Shown piece by piece: positions 1 to 5,767 of a stretch of 5,828 bases of DNA. The notes under the pieces are model-generated. The model saw only the letters and a program-made list of their open reading frames with translations. It was not told the origin of the DNA and did not search any database. A program made the translations under genes and the position numbers. How positions within the stretch are numbered: the stretch's first letter is position 1; every line of letters starts with the position of its first letter. Source of the DNA: Candidatus Adiutrix sp. (lineage in GTDB: Bacteria > Desulfobacterota > Desulfarculia > Adiutricales > Adiutricaceae); the NCBI GenBank assembly GCA_031285975.1, contig JAITVE010000247.1, forward strand, positions 1 to 5,828. Reading direction: 5' to 3'.

Positions 1-1
1 C

Positions 2-85
2 CCCGCCCCCCAAACCGTGGAAAAATACGAACAGACCGGCTTCTTCGGCGGCCTGAAACGCATGTTCGGCGGCTCGAAAAAATAG
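2..85 (+). CDS. C-terminal end of an unidentified upstream protein (partial)
   Basis: An open frame enters from the left edge and stops at TAG (83-85), giving 27 visible residues. They end in a glycine/phenylalanine-rich basic tail, GFFGGLKRMFGGSKK, with FGG occurring twice. The codons use G/C at the third position like the genes downstream, which supports real coding. I do not recognise the family, since a tail of this kind is too short and too low in information to assign. The 530-base gap and a strong promoter before cbiC suggest that this gene is a separate transcription unit on the same strand and not the first gene of the cobalamin operon. The frame choice is the main uncertainty because only the end is seen. 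Confidence 0.5.
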   Translation, partial: PAPQTVEKYEQTGFFGGLKRMFGGSKK

Positions 86-124
86 GCGCGCCACCGCCCC
101 ACGGTCATCACCGAGCCTCTTCCC

Positions 125-178
125 CGCCGCAGCTGCGGCGCCACTTGTTTGAGCCGTTCAGGCGAGTTGTGGCGCCGC
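125..178. repeat. GC-rich inverted repeat (palindrome plus 10-bp stem)
   Basis: Bases 125-140 form a perfect 16-bp palindrome (CGCCGCAGCTGCGGCG). Overlapping it, bases 135-144 (GCGGCGCCAC) are perfectly complementary to 169-178 (GTGGCGCCGC), a 10-bp stem with a 24-nt loop. The two structures share bases and exclude each other if formed in RNA. They lie just past the stop of the upstream gene and no T-run follows, so this is not a classical intrinsic terminator. It is probably part of the same intergenic repeat cluster as 221-303. Confidence 0.5.
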
Positions 179-220
179 TACACGGTCGCCACGGCTTTAC
201 TAGCCGACACGCAGGTCCAG

Positions 221-303
221 GGGCGCGCAGCCCTTGGCGCGCGGAGAGTCCAGAGAGGGCTTCGCGTAAAGCCCTCTCTGGCGGGGTTTGGGGCAGAGCC
301 CCA
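221..303. repeat. REP-like intergenic element with three tandem hairpins
   Basis: Three inverted repeats follow one another. GCGCGC at 223-228 pairs with 237-242. A perfect 12-bp stem, CAGAGAGGGCTT at 251-262, pairs with 269-280 around a 6-nt loop. TGGGGC at 289-294 pairs with GCCCCA at 298-303 around an AGA loop. The string GCGGGGTTTGGGGCAGAGCC between and within the last two hairpins resembles intergenic repeats I recall from many GC-rich Gram-negative genomes; I could not check this. The 12-bp hairpin could block exonucleases or help end transcription of the upstream gene, but no U-tract follows it. The reading frames that cross this element look like by-products of the repeat. Confidence 0.6.
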
Positions 304-342
304 TACTTTAGAATCTTCGCCGCGAAGCCACCACTCACACCA

Positions 343-371
343 TTGACATAAATCCCTATTCCCGCTATATA
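343..371 (+). promoter_or_regulatory. Sigma-70-type promoter of the cbi operon
   Basis: A perfect -35 box TTGACA (343-348) is followed after exactly 17 bp by TATATA (366-371), in an AT-rich stretch that stands out from its GC-rich surroundings. A shifted -10 reading, TATATT at 370-375, is also possible. The predicted start is near 378-380, giving a leader of about 235 nt before cbiC. Nothing else on the + strand lies between this promoter and cbiC, so it most likely drives the whole operon. This is a sequence-match call and the start site is inferred. Confidence 0.7.
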
Positions 372-516
372 TATTAGAGATGCAGACGAGTTGAGGGGAC
401 GGCTTCGAACAGCCTCCGCGACTCCAGGAACAGCGGCCGGGGCCACTCCCCGCCCGCCCGCACACGCAAAATCAGGTTGAATAAAGCTCCTTTTTACTGA
501 ATGTAGAGACCATTGT

Positions 517-544
517 TTGTCATTCTCCGCCACTAAATTATTAC
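517..544 (+). promoter_or_regulatory. Possible second, weaker promoter close to cbiC
   Basis: TTGTCA (517-522, five of six consensus bases) is followed after 16 bp by TATTAC (539-544, four of six). The stretch is AT-rich and would start transcription near 551, leaving about 65 nt before cbiC. AT-rich leaders give such matches by chance, so this is a weak call next to the promoter at 343-371. Confidence 0.25.
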
Positions 545-572
545 CGACTTCGAGGGAGCAGAGCGACTTTTT

Positions 573-616
573 TGCGTGACTTACCGATGTTTCACTCAAC
601 TAAAGGAAGTCATGTA
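573..616 (+). promoter_or_regulatory. Hairpin covering the cbiC ribosome-binding site and start
   Basis: Bases 573-582 (TGCGTGACTT) can pair with 607-616 (AAGTCATGTA) in ten consecutive pairs, two of them G-U. The 3' strand takes in the last three bases of the Shine-Dalgarno sequence (AAAGGAAG, 602-609) and the A of the ATG start (616). The rest of the Shine-Dalgarno lies in the 24-nt loop. A run of six T (568-573) sits immediately 5' of the stem. If it forms in mRNA it would lower cbiC translation unless opened. No folding program was run and chance pairing cannot be excluded. Confidence 0.35.
602..609 (+). promoter_or_regulatory. Ribosome-binding site of cbiC
   Basis: AAAGGAAG ends six bases before the ATG at 616. 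It decides the start: the out-of-frame ATG at 612 lies only two bases from the site, too close for normal initiation. It is the clearest Shine-Dalgarno sequence in the window; most later genes rely on overlap and coupling. Confidence 0.7.
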
Positions 617-1275
617 TGCAAACCCAGTGGAATTTGAAGCCGAAGCTGATTGAGGATCAAAGTTTTTCCATCATCGCCAGCGAGGCGGGCGCTCACGGCT
701 GGAACCAGGAACAGTGGACTATTGTCCAGCGCCTGGTGCACACCAGCGCCGATTTTGACTATGTGGACAGCACCATCATCAGCCCCGAGGCCATTAAGGC
801 GGGGGTCGAGGCTTTGCGGGCGGGCTGCCCCATTGTCACGGACACCAAGATGGCCCTGTGCGGCATCAGCAGCGCCCGCCTGAACAATTACAACAACCGG
901 ATCATGTGCATGATCTCGGACGAACGCACCCAGCGGCGGGCCCGCGAAACCGGCACCACCCGCGCCCTGGCCGCTGTGGATTTGGTGTTCGACCTGTTTT
1001 TCCGCAGTTCCGCCGACAGCGGCATCTGGGTGGTGGGGAACGCCCCCACGGCCCTTTTCCGCCTCTTGGAAAAGCTGGAACAGGAGCCGGAACGCCCGCG
1101 CCCGAGGCTGATTATCGGCCTGCCGGTGGGCTTCGTCAACGCCGCCGAGGCCAAGGAAGCCCTGACCCAGAGCGGCTATAACTTCATCACCAACCGCGGC
1201 CGCAAGGGGGGCTCCAACGTGGCCGCCTGTGTGATAAACGCCCTGGCGGAACTGGCCAATGCCCAAGACCGCTGA
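616..1275 (+). CDS. cbiC: Cobalt-precorrin-8 methylmutase CbiC
   Basis: This 219-residue protein, of normal length for the CbiC/CobH family, moves the methyl group from C11 to C12 of cobalt-precorrin-8 and yields cobyrinate in the cytoplasm. The N-terminal family pattern P-x-x-I-E-x-x-S-F-x-I-I is present at residues 9-20. The catalytic histidine (His43 in Pseudomonas CobH) corresponds to His42 in RLVHTSADF. Also visible are TDTKMALCGI (75-84), VGNAPTALF (140-148) and the C-terminal NRGRKGGSN (193-201). The start at 616 is supported by AAAGGAAG six bases upstream and by the correct position of the N-terminal motif. It is the first gene of the visible operon and overlaps cbiD by 17 nt, which suggests translational coupling. 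I see no missing key residue. CobH of the aerobic route is the same family, but CbiD and CbiG next door make CbiC the better name. Confidence 0.95.
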   Translation: MQTQWNLKPKLIEDQSFSIIASEAGAHGWNQEQWTIVQRLVHTSADFDYVDSTIISPEAIKAGVEALRAGCPIVTDTKMALCGISSARLNNYNNRIMCMISDERTQRRARETGTTRALAAVDLVFDLFFRSSADSGIWVVGNAPTALFRLLEKLEQEPERPRPRLIIGLPVGFVNAAEAKEALTQSGYNFITNRGRKGGSNVAACVINALAELANAQDR

Positions 1276-2386
1276 CAAAGCCGCTGAGATGGAACCCGAT
1301 GAACTGACCATGCCCGACCAGCCCGATCGCCTGCGGAGCGGCTTCACCACCGGCACGGCGGCCACAGCCGCCGCCATGGCCGCCGCCTATATTCTGGCGG
1401 GGAAACGCGCTCCCCAGGTGGTGGCGGTGCGGCTCCCCGGCGGCGAGGAGATGGCGATACGCATCCTCGAAAGCTCCATCATCAACGCCGACGAGGCCAT
1501 GGCCGTGGTGGTCAAAGACGCGGGGGACGACCCGGACGTCACCAACCGGGCGGAAATAGGGGCCATCGTGCGCCGCCGCTCCGAGCCGGGGCTGGTGCAC
1601 ATCATCGGCGGGCCGGGCGTGGGCAAAGTCACCAAGCCGGGCCTGGCCGTGCCCCCGGGGCAGTGGGCCATCAACCCGGGGCCGAGAGCTATGCTGCGGG
1701 AGAACCTGACGCCCCTGTTTTCCAAAACTTTCCCCGGCGTGGAAGTGGAAATTTTTGTGGAAAAAGGGGCGGCCCTGGCCGAAAAAACTCTGAACCCCCG
1801 GCTGGGGGTGCTGGGCGGCATGTCCATTTTAGGCACCACCGGGCTGGTGAAGCCGTTTTCCAACGAAGCCTACCTGGCCACTATTGAAAGCGCCCTGGCC
1901 GTGGCCCGCGCCGCCGGGCTGACGGAAGTGATTCTCACCACCGGCCGCCAGAGTGAAAAGCTGGCCCAGGCCCAGCGCAAAGACTTGCCGCCGGAAGCCT
2001 TTGTGCAGGTGGCGGATTTCTTCGGCGACAGCCTGAAACAGGCGGCGGAGCGCGGGTTCCGCAAGGTGGGGCTGGCCGTGTTTTTCGGCAAGGCCGTCAA
2101 ACAGGCCGCCGGGCACTACAACACCCACGCTCACAAAAACGACCAGGACACCGCGCTCCTGGCCGAGTGGCTCCGGGAGTCCGTTGACGCGGATGTGGAA
2201 AAAAACCTGCGCCAGGCCTTGACCGCCAGGGCGGCCCTGGATATCTTGCGGGAGGCGGGGCGGCTGGACGCGGTGAGCGTGGTGGCCGAAAAAGTCGCGG
2301 GCGAAGCCCGCCGCCACAGCGGCCCCGGCCCGGAGATACGGCTGACTGTTTTTGACTATGATGGAAAAAAACTGACCGAAATCTGA
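1259..2386 (+). CDS. cbiD: Cobalt-precorrin-5B (C1)-methyltransferase CbiD
   Basis: CbiD transfers a methyl group from S-adenosylmethionine to C1 of cobalt-precorrin-5B, a step specific to the anaerobic pathway. The protein has up to 375 residues, typical for the family. Hallmarks in order are RSGFTTGT (26-33), GGPGVGKVTKPGL (117-129) followed by AINPGPRAM, GTTGLVKPFS (192-201), the TTGRQSE segment, and GHYNTHAHKND (285-295). The start is uncertain. ATG at 1259 gives the longest frame and overlaps cbiC, but ATG codons at 1289 (residue 11) and 1310 (residue 18) also precede the first conserved motif, and none has a good Shine-Dalgarno sequence. The conserved part begins near residue 24, so any of the three is possible. 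CbiD is unrelated to the canonical corrin methyltransferase fold and is a marker of early cobalt insertion. Confidence 0.95.
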   Translation: MPKTADKAAEMEPDELTMPDQPDRLRSGFTTGTAATAAAMAAAYILAGKRAPQVVAVRLPGGEEMAIRILESSIINADEAMAVVVKDAGDDPDVTNRAEIGAIVRRRSEPGLVHIIGGPGVGKVTKPGLAVPPGQWAINPGPRAMLRENLTPLFSKTFPGVEVEIFVEKGAALAEKTLNPRLGVLGGMSILGTTGLVKPFSNEAYLATIESALAVARAAGLTEVILTTGRQSEKLAQAQRKDLPPEAFVQVADFFGDSLKQAAERGFRKVGLAVFFGKAVKQAAGHYNTHAHKNDQDTALLAEWLRESVDADVEKNLRQALTARAALDILREAGRLDAVSVVAEKVAGEARRHSGPGPEIRLTVFDYDGKKLTEI

Positions 2387-2402
2387 AACGGTACGTGAAA
2401 TT

Positions 2403-3638
2403 ATGCCGGAAATCAACACTTTGCATCTGATAGGCATCATTCCCGAGCGGCGGAGCATATCCCCGGCGGTGGCGGAGATCATCAGCCAAGCGGATATCCT
2501 GGCCGGGACGACGCGGCTTTTGGCGCTCTTCCCCGAGCACCAGGGGCAAAAACTCCCCATAAAAACGCCGCTGGCCCCCTGGCTGGAAAGCCTGAAAGCC
2601 CGGCAGGACGAAGGCCAGAAAATCGTCATCCTCACCGGCGGCGACCCGAATTATTTCGGCCTGGCCAAACGGCTGCTGGAAGTTTTCGAGCCCGGCCGGG
2701 TCAGCGTCATTCCCTCCCCCACGGTTGTGCAGCAAGCCTTTGCCAAAATCAAGGTGGGCTGGGAGCGCACCGAGGTGGTCAGCCTCCACGGCCGCGACGG
2801 CCTCACCGGCTTCTGGAGCGCCCTCTACCGGGCCAGCCACTATTCCGGCTCGGGCTACCTGGCCATCTACACCGACGCGGAAAACACCCCCACGGACATC
2901 GCCAAGCGCCTTCTGGGGCGCGGCCAGCATAACTGGCGGATGATGGTTTTCGAAGATTTGGGCACGGCGGACGAGCAGGTCAGCAGTTGGAGCCTTTTCG
3001 AGGCCAAGCTGCGGAAATTCTCGCCCCTCAACCTGGTGGTGCTGGAATGCCTCAAGCCTCCGGCCCCCATCACCATCGGGATGCCGGAAAGCGTGTACGT
3101 CCACGAGGCCGGGCTCATCACCAAGCGCGAAGTGCGGACAGTGACCCTGGGCCTCCTGGAGCTTCAGCCTTATCACACTCTCTGGGATTTGGGGGCCGGG
3201 AGCGGCTCGGTGTCCATTGAGGCCGCCGCGCTGCTGCCCCACGGCGCGGTCTGGGCCGTGGAAAAATCGCCCCTGCGCTCCGAGCAGATCGCCGCCAACC
3301 GGGCCTATTTCGGGGCCACCCAGGTGGAGATCATTGAAGACGAAAGCTTGGCCGCCCTGCCCCACCTGCCCCCGCCCGACCGCGTGTTCATCGGCGGCGG
3401 CGGCGACCGCTTGGGGGACATCATCCGGGCCGCCCACGAAAAGCTGAACCCCAAGGGGGTCATTGTGGCCAACGTGCTGACCCTGGACGCGCTGCGCCTG
3501 GCCACCACCACCATGCAGGACTTGGGCCTGGAACTGACCGTCAGCCAAATCCAGGCGGCCCGCTCGGAAAAGCTGGGGGAGAGCAAGTATTTGAAGGCCT
3601 TCAACCAGGTGTGGATCGTCAAGGGCGAAGCGGACTGA
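2403..3638 (+). CDS. cbiET: Fused cobalt-precorrin-7 C5-/cobalt-precorrin-6B C15-methyltransferase CbiE-CbiT
   Basis: This 411-residue protein joins two enzymes that are separate in some organisms, an arrangement like CobL of the aerobic pathway. The N-terminal CbiE half (about 1-205) has the tetrapyrrole methylase pattern: TGGDPNYFG at 78-86, SLHGR at 127-131 and EDLGTADE at 184-191. The C-terminal CbiT half (from about 225) begins GMPESVY and has ITKREVR (239-245), a Rossmann-type S-adenosylmethionine site WDLGAGSGSVS (261-271), an acidic residue at Glu287 after the second strand, and IGGGGDR (330-336). CbiT methylates C15 and decarboxylates the acetate side chain on C12; CbiE methylates C5. 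The gene starts 16 nt after cbiD with only a weak GTGAAA-like site upstream, so coupling to cbiD is likely. Its stop overlaps a further ATG (TGATG) that leads only into repeat DNA. The frame shows no break at the domain junction. Confidence 0.95.
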   Translation: MPEINTLHLIGIIPERRSISPAVAEIISQADILAGTTRLLALFPEHQGQKLPIKTPLAPWLESLKARQDEGQKIVILTGGDPNYFGLAKRLLEVFEPGRVSVIPSPTVVQQAFAKIKVGWERTEVVSLHGRDGLTGFWSALYRASHYSGSGYLAIYTDAENTPTDIAKRLLGRGQHNWRMMVFEDLGTADEQVSSWSLFEAKLRKFSPLNLVVLECLKPPAPITIGMPESVYVHEAGLITKREVRTVTLGLLELQPYHTLWDLGAGSGSVSIEAAALLPHGAVWAVEKSPLRSEQIAANRAYFGATQVEIIEDESLAALPHLPPPDRVFIGGGGDRLGDIIRAAHEKLNPKGVIVANVLTLDALRLATTTMQDLGLELTVSQIQAARSEKLGESKYLKAFNQVWIVKGEAD

Positions 3639-3673
3639 TGGCCGGGCTCTTCGTCCCCGGCGGAATATTTTTT

Positions 3674-3787
3674 CCGTCACCCCGGCGAAGGCCGGGGCCC
3701 ATGCCTTTCCCGTGGCGTTTGCGCAGTGTTGGTTTGTCGGCGGCGCCAACGGAAAGGTATACATTCCGGCCTTCGCCGGAATGACGG
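3674..3787. repeat. 114-bp imperfect inverted repeat (REP pair or MITE-like) between cbiET and cbiF
   Basis: The arms 3674-3717 and 3744-3787 are inverted copies matching at about 34 of 44 positions, bounded by CCGTCA and TGACGG, with a 26-nt centre. Each arm contains its own hairpin: CCCCGGC-GAAG-GCCGGGG at 3680-3697, and CATTCCGGC-CTTC-GCCGGAATG at 3762-3783. Two C-G pairs of the first are T-A pairs in the second, so the arms differ by compensating changes that keep the stem. A nested block, CCTTTCC at 3704-3710, pairs with GGAAAGG at 3751-3757. I see no target-site duplication. Similar GTCATTCCGGCGAAGGCCGGAAT repeats are, from memory, common between genes in several proteobacteria. It fills most of the 196-nt gap; the remaining 3788-3834 shows no clear promoter. 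Confidence 0.8.
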
Positions 3788-3834
3788 CACGATAGGCAAC
3801 AGCAATTAACAAGTTCATCAAGGCACACAGCAAT

Positions 3835-4653
3835 ATGGAAAATCCCGTAATATTCGTCGGAGCCGGGCCCGGAGACCCGGAACTCATCACCGTGGCCGGG
3901 CAAAAAGCCCTGGCCGCCGCCGACCTGGTGGTGCACGCCGGGTCGCTGGTCAACCCCCAAATTTTGTCCTGGTGCCAAAGCACGGCCCGGCTGGTGGACT
4001 CCGCCGAACTGAGTTTGGAAGAAATCACCGGGGAAATGGTTGCGGGCTGGAAAAGCGGCCAAAAGGTGGTGCGCCTCCACACCGGCGACCCCTCCATCTA
4101 CGGGGCCATCCACGAGCAGCTCGTGGTGCTGAAGGCCAGCGAGGTGCCCTGGAAAATCATTCCCGGCATCACCGCCGCCCTGGCCGGGGCGGCGGTGCTG
4201 GGCCTGGAATACACCCTGCCGGAAATCACCCAGACCTTCATCATCACCCGCGCCGCCGGGCGCACCCCCGTGCCCGAGGGGGAGGATTTGGCCCTCCTGG
4301 CCAAAAGCCGCTCGTCCATGGCCATTTACCTCTCCGCCACCCAGGGCGAAACCGTGGGCCGGGTGCTGGGCGAAGCTTATGGCCCCAAAGCCACGGTGGC
4401 CATGATTTACCGGGCCACCTGGCCTGACCAGCAAGTGATCTGGACGAACTGCGAAAATCTGGCCGAGTCCCTGGCCGCCGAAGGTTTAGACCGCCACACC
4501 CTCATTCTGGTGGGCCCGGCCCTGGACGCCATTTACACGGGCCGCGAGACCCCCAAATCCAAGCTCTACGACGCGGCCTTCACCCACATGTACCGGGCCG
4601 GGAAGGACGAGGCGGCTGACCAGCCCGCGGGAAAGAAGCCGGATGAAGCCTGA
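3835..4653 (+). CDS. cbiF: Cobalt-precorrin-4 C11-methyltransferase CbiF
   Basis: CbiF adds the C11 methyl group to cobalt-precorrin-4 using S-adenosylmethionine. The 272-residue protein has the canonical tetrapyrrole methylase layout: VGAGPGDPELIT at residues 8-19, the cofactor loop HTGDPSIYG at 82-90, PGITAA at 110-115, and the C11-methyltransferase signature RAAGRTPVPE at 139-148, which separates it from CbiE, CbiH and CbiL. The conserved end of the family (SKLYDAAFTHMYR) is followed by a charged tail of roughly a dozen residues that I regard as unconserved. The ATG at 3835 places the first motif correctly, but the ribosome-binding site is poor: AGG at 3821-3823, 11 nt upstream. Unlike the other junctions, this gene is separated from its upstream neighbour by 196 nt holding a palindromic repeat, so its expression may be set apart from cbiCDET. 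It overlaps cbiG by 11 nt. Confidence 0.95.
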   Translation: MENPVIFVGAGPGDPELITVAGQKALAAADLVVHAGSLVNPQILSWCQSTARLVDSAELSLEEITGEMVAGWKSGQKVVRLHTGDPSIYGAIHEQLVVLKASEVPWKIIPGITAALAGAAVLGLEYTLPEITQTFIITRAAGRTPVPEGEDLALLAKSRSSMAIYLSATQGETVGRVLGEAYGPKATVAMIYRATWPDQQVIWTNCENLAESLAAEGLDRHTLILVGPALDAIYTGRETPKSKLYDAAFTHMYRAGKDEAADQPAGKKPDEA

Positions 4654-5767
4654 AACCCACAGCCTCCGCGAGGCCACAGACAGCCCACACCCGCCGACCT
4701 TCCGGCGGGTGGCCGTTTATGCCCTGACCCGCCGGGGCGCGGAACTGGCCGCCCGCCTGCGCGACGGCTTGGCCCCATTGAGCGAGGAAGCAGCCCTCTT
4801 CCTCCCCCGCCGTTTGGCCCCGGTGTTGGAGCGGATTCACGGCGCGGAAGCGGCGACGCTGTTCGACACCTTGCAGGAAACGCTGGCGGAAAATTTCCAC
4901 AGCTTTCACGGCCACCTTGTGGTTGGGGCCGCCGGGATGGTGGTGCGCCTCATCGCCCCACTCTTGACCAGTAAAAAAGACGACCCGGCGGTGGTGGTGC
5001 TGCCGCAGGACGGGCGTTTTGCGGTCAGCCTCCTCTCCGGCCACCTGGGCGGCGGCAATCAACTGGCCTGGGAAGCGGCCCGCGTCAGCGGCGGCCAGGC
5101 GGTGGTCAGCACGGCCACGGATGTGGAAGGCCTCCCGGCCCTGGAAGTGCTGGCCCGCGACTGCGGCCTCATTCTCGAAAATTTCGCGGCCCTCCCGAAA
5201 ATCAGCCGCCGGCTGGTGGACGGCGAGCGGGTGACGCTGTTCGACCCCCACCGCATTCTGCGCCCCCATCTGGAGCCCTGGGCCGACCGCTTTGAATGCG
5301 TGGAAACGCCCCCGGCGGCCACTGTGCCGCAGGTGCGGGTGGATTGGCGGGAGCGGCCGGACGACGGGCAGGTTCTTTGCCTGCGGCCCCAGGCCGTGGT
5401 TCTGGGGCTGGGCTGCCACCGGGGCATTGATGTGGACGAGATGCGGGAATTTATTCAGGCTACCCTGGCTGAGGCGAAAATTTCGCCGCTGTCCGTGGCC
5501 TTGCTCGCTTCGGTGGAAACCAGGCGCACGGAACCGGCCTTGCTCACCATCAGCCGGGAAATGTCCCGGCCCTTTATAACCTTTACGAAAGAAGAGCTGG
5601 GGGGCGTGGCCACGCCCAACCCCTCGGCCAAAGTTGCGGAAAGAATAGGAGTACCATCGGTATGCGAAGCGGCGGCAATGCTGGCGGCCCGGACGGGCAG
5701 TCTGTTGATAAGCAAAAAGAAGAGCGCCAGGGGCACCCTGGCCGCCGCCCTGCGGGGGTGGGAGTGA
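4643..5767 (+). CDS. cbiG: Cobalt-precorrin-5A hydrolase CbiG
   Basis: CbiG opens the delta-lactone ring of cobalt-precorrin-5A and releases the extruded C20 as acetaldehyde, a step found only in the anaerobic pathway. The 374-residue product shows the N-terminal and central domain motifs VGAAGMVVRLIAPLL (from residue 94), SLLSGHLGGGN (129-139) and TATDVEG (157-163). Its C-terminal CobE-like domain has LGLGCHRG (254-261), SVETRR (290-295) and SVCEAAAM (339-346). The first 20 or so residues are poorly conserved in appearance; the family-like sequence begins at RRVAVYAL (21-28). The ATG at 4643 overlaps the end of cbiF and has a GAAAGAAG-like site just upstream; a GTG at 4709 is an alternative start that fits the conserved core but has no better site. 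The gene ends in TGATG, shared with cbiH. Confidence 0.93.
   Translation: MKPETHSLREATDSPHPPTFRRVAVYALTRRGAELAARLRDGLAPLSEEAALFLPRRLAPVLERIHGAEAATLFDTLQETLAENFHSFHGHLVVGAAGMVVRLIAPLLTSKKDDPAVVVLPQDGRFAVSLLSGHLGGGNQLAWEAARVSGGQAVVSTATDVEGLPALEVLARDCGLILENFAALPKISRRLVDGERVTLFDPHRILRPHLEPWADRFECVETPPAATVPQVRVDWRERPDDGQVLCLRPQAVVLGLGCHRGIDVDEMREFIQATLAEAKISPLSVALLASVETRRTEPALLTISREMSRPFITFTKEELGGVATPNPSAKVAERIGVPSVCEAAAMLAARTGSLLISKKKSARGTLAAALRGWE

Larger units (their letters stand above)
378..615 (+). promoter_or_regulatory. Long 5' leader of cbiC, no recognisable cobalamin riboswitch
   Basis: The predicted leader has a GC-rich first part (about 395-465) and an AT-rich second part (about 466-615). 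Cobalamin riboswitches carry a GCCACTG-like segment followed by a B12 box (GCCAGGAGACCTGCC-like). Here the nearest likenesses are CCAGGAACAGCGGCC at about 414-428 and GGCCACTCC at about 440-448. They are in the wrong order and only partly match, so I do not call a riboswitch. The leader holds trivial upstream reading frames: ATG at 380 (four codons), ATG-TAG at 501-506, ATG at 587 (16 codons, running into cbiC) and ATG at 612 (13 codons, overlapping cbiC out of frame). Its function is unknown. Its length and the hairpin at its 3' end suggest post-transcriptional control. Confidence 0.4.

Noticed and set aside
414..448. Possible B12-box (CCAGGAACAGCGGCC) and GCCACT segment of a cobalamin riboswitch
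   Set aside because: The two pieces are in reverse order to the real riboswitch, the match is partial, and only about 35 nt of transcript would precede them.
568..573. Run of six T as an intrinsic terminator in the leader
   Set aside because: I find no stable GC-rich hairpin ending just before it; the best is a 4-bp CTCC/GGAG pairing with a loop of about 26 nt.
108..599. 163-codon open frame on the minus strand across the cbiC upstream gap
   Set aside because: It runs through the REP-like repeats, the + strand promoter and the leader, has no recognisable domain, and part of it is just the translation of the hairpin repeat.
389..601. 7-bp long-range complementarity between AGTTGAG (389-395) and CTCAACT (595-601)
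   Set aside because: A match of this length is expected by chance in a leader of this size and it does not extend further.
612..653. Frameshift at the cbiC N-terminus, suggested by NPVEFEAEAD in the other frame
   Set aside because: The annotated frame already has the P-x-x-I-E-x-x-S-F-x-I-I pattern with correct spacing and a well-placed ribosome-binding site, so no frameshift is needed.
3638..3784. 48-codon frame starting at the TGATG that overlaps the cbiET stop
   Set aside because: Most of it is the translation of the palindromic repeat and it shows no family features; the TGATG overlap is probably chance or a leftover from before the repeat arrived.
2097..4097. 666-codon open frame on the minus strand opposite cbiD, cbiET and cbiF
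   Set aside because: It is antisense to three well-recognised genes; GC-rich codon bias leaves long stop-free frames on the opposite strand.
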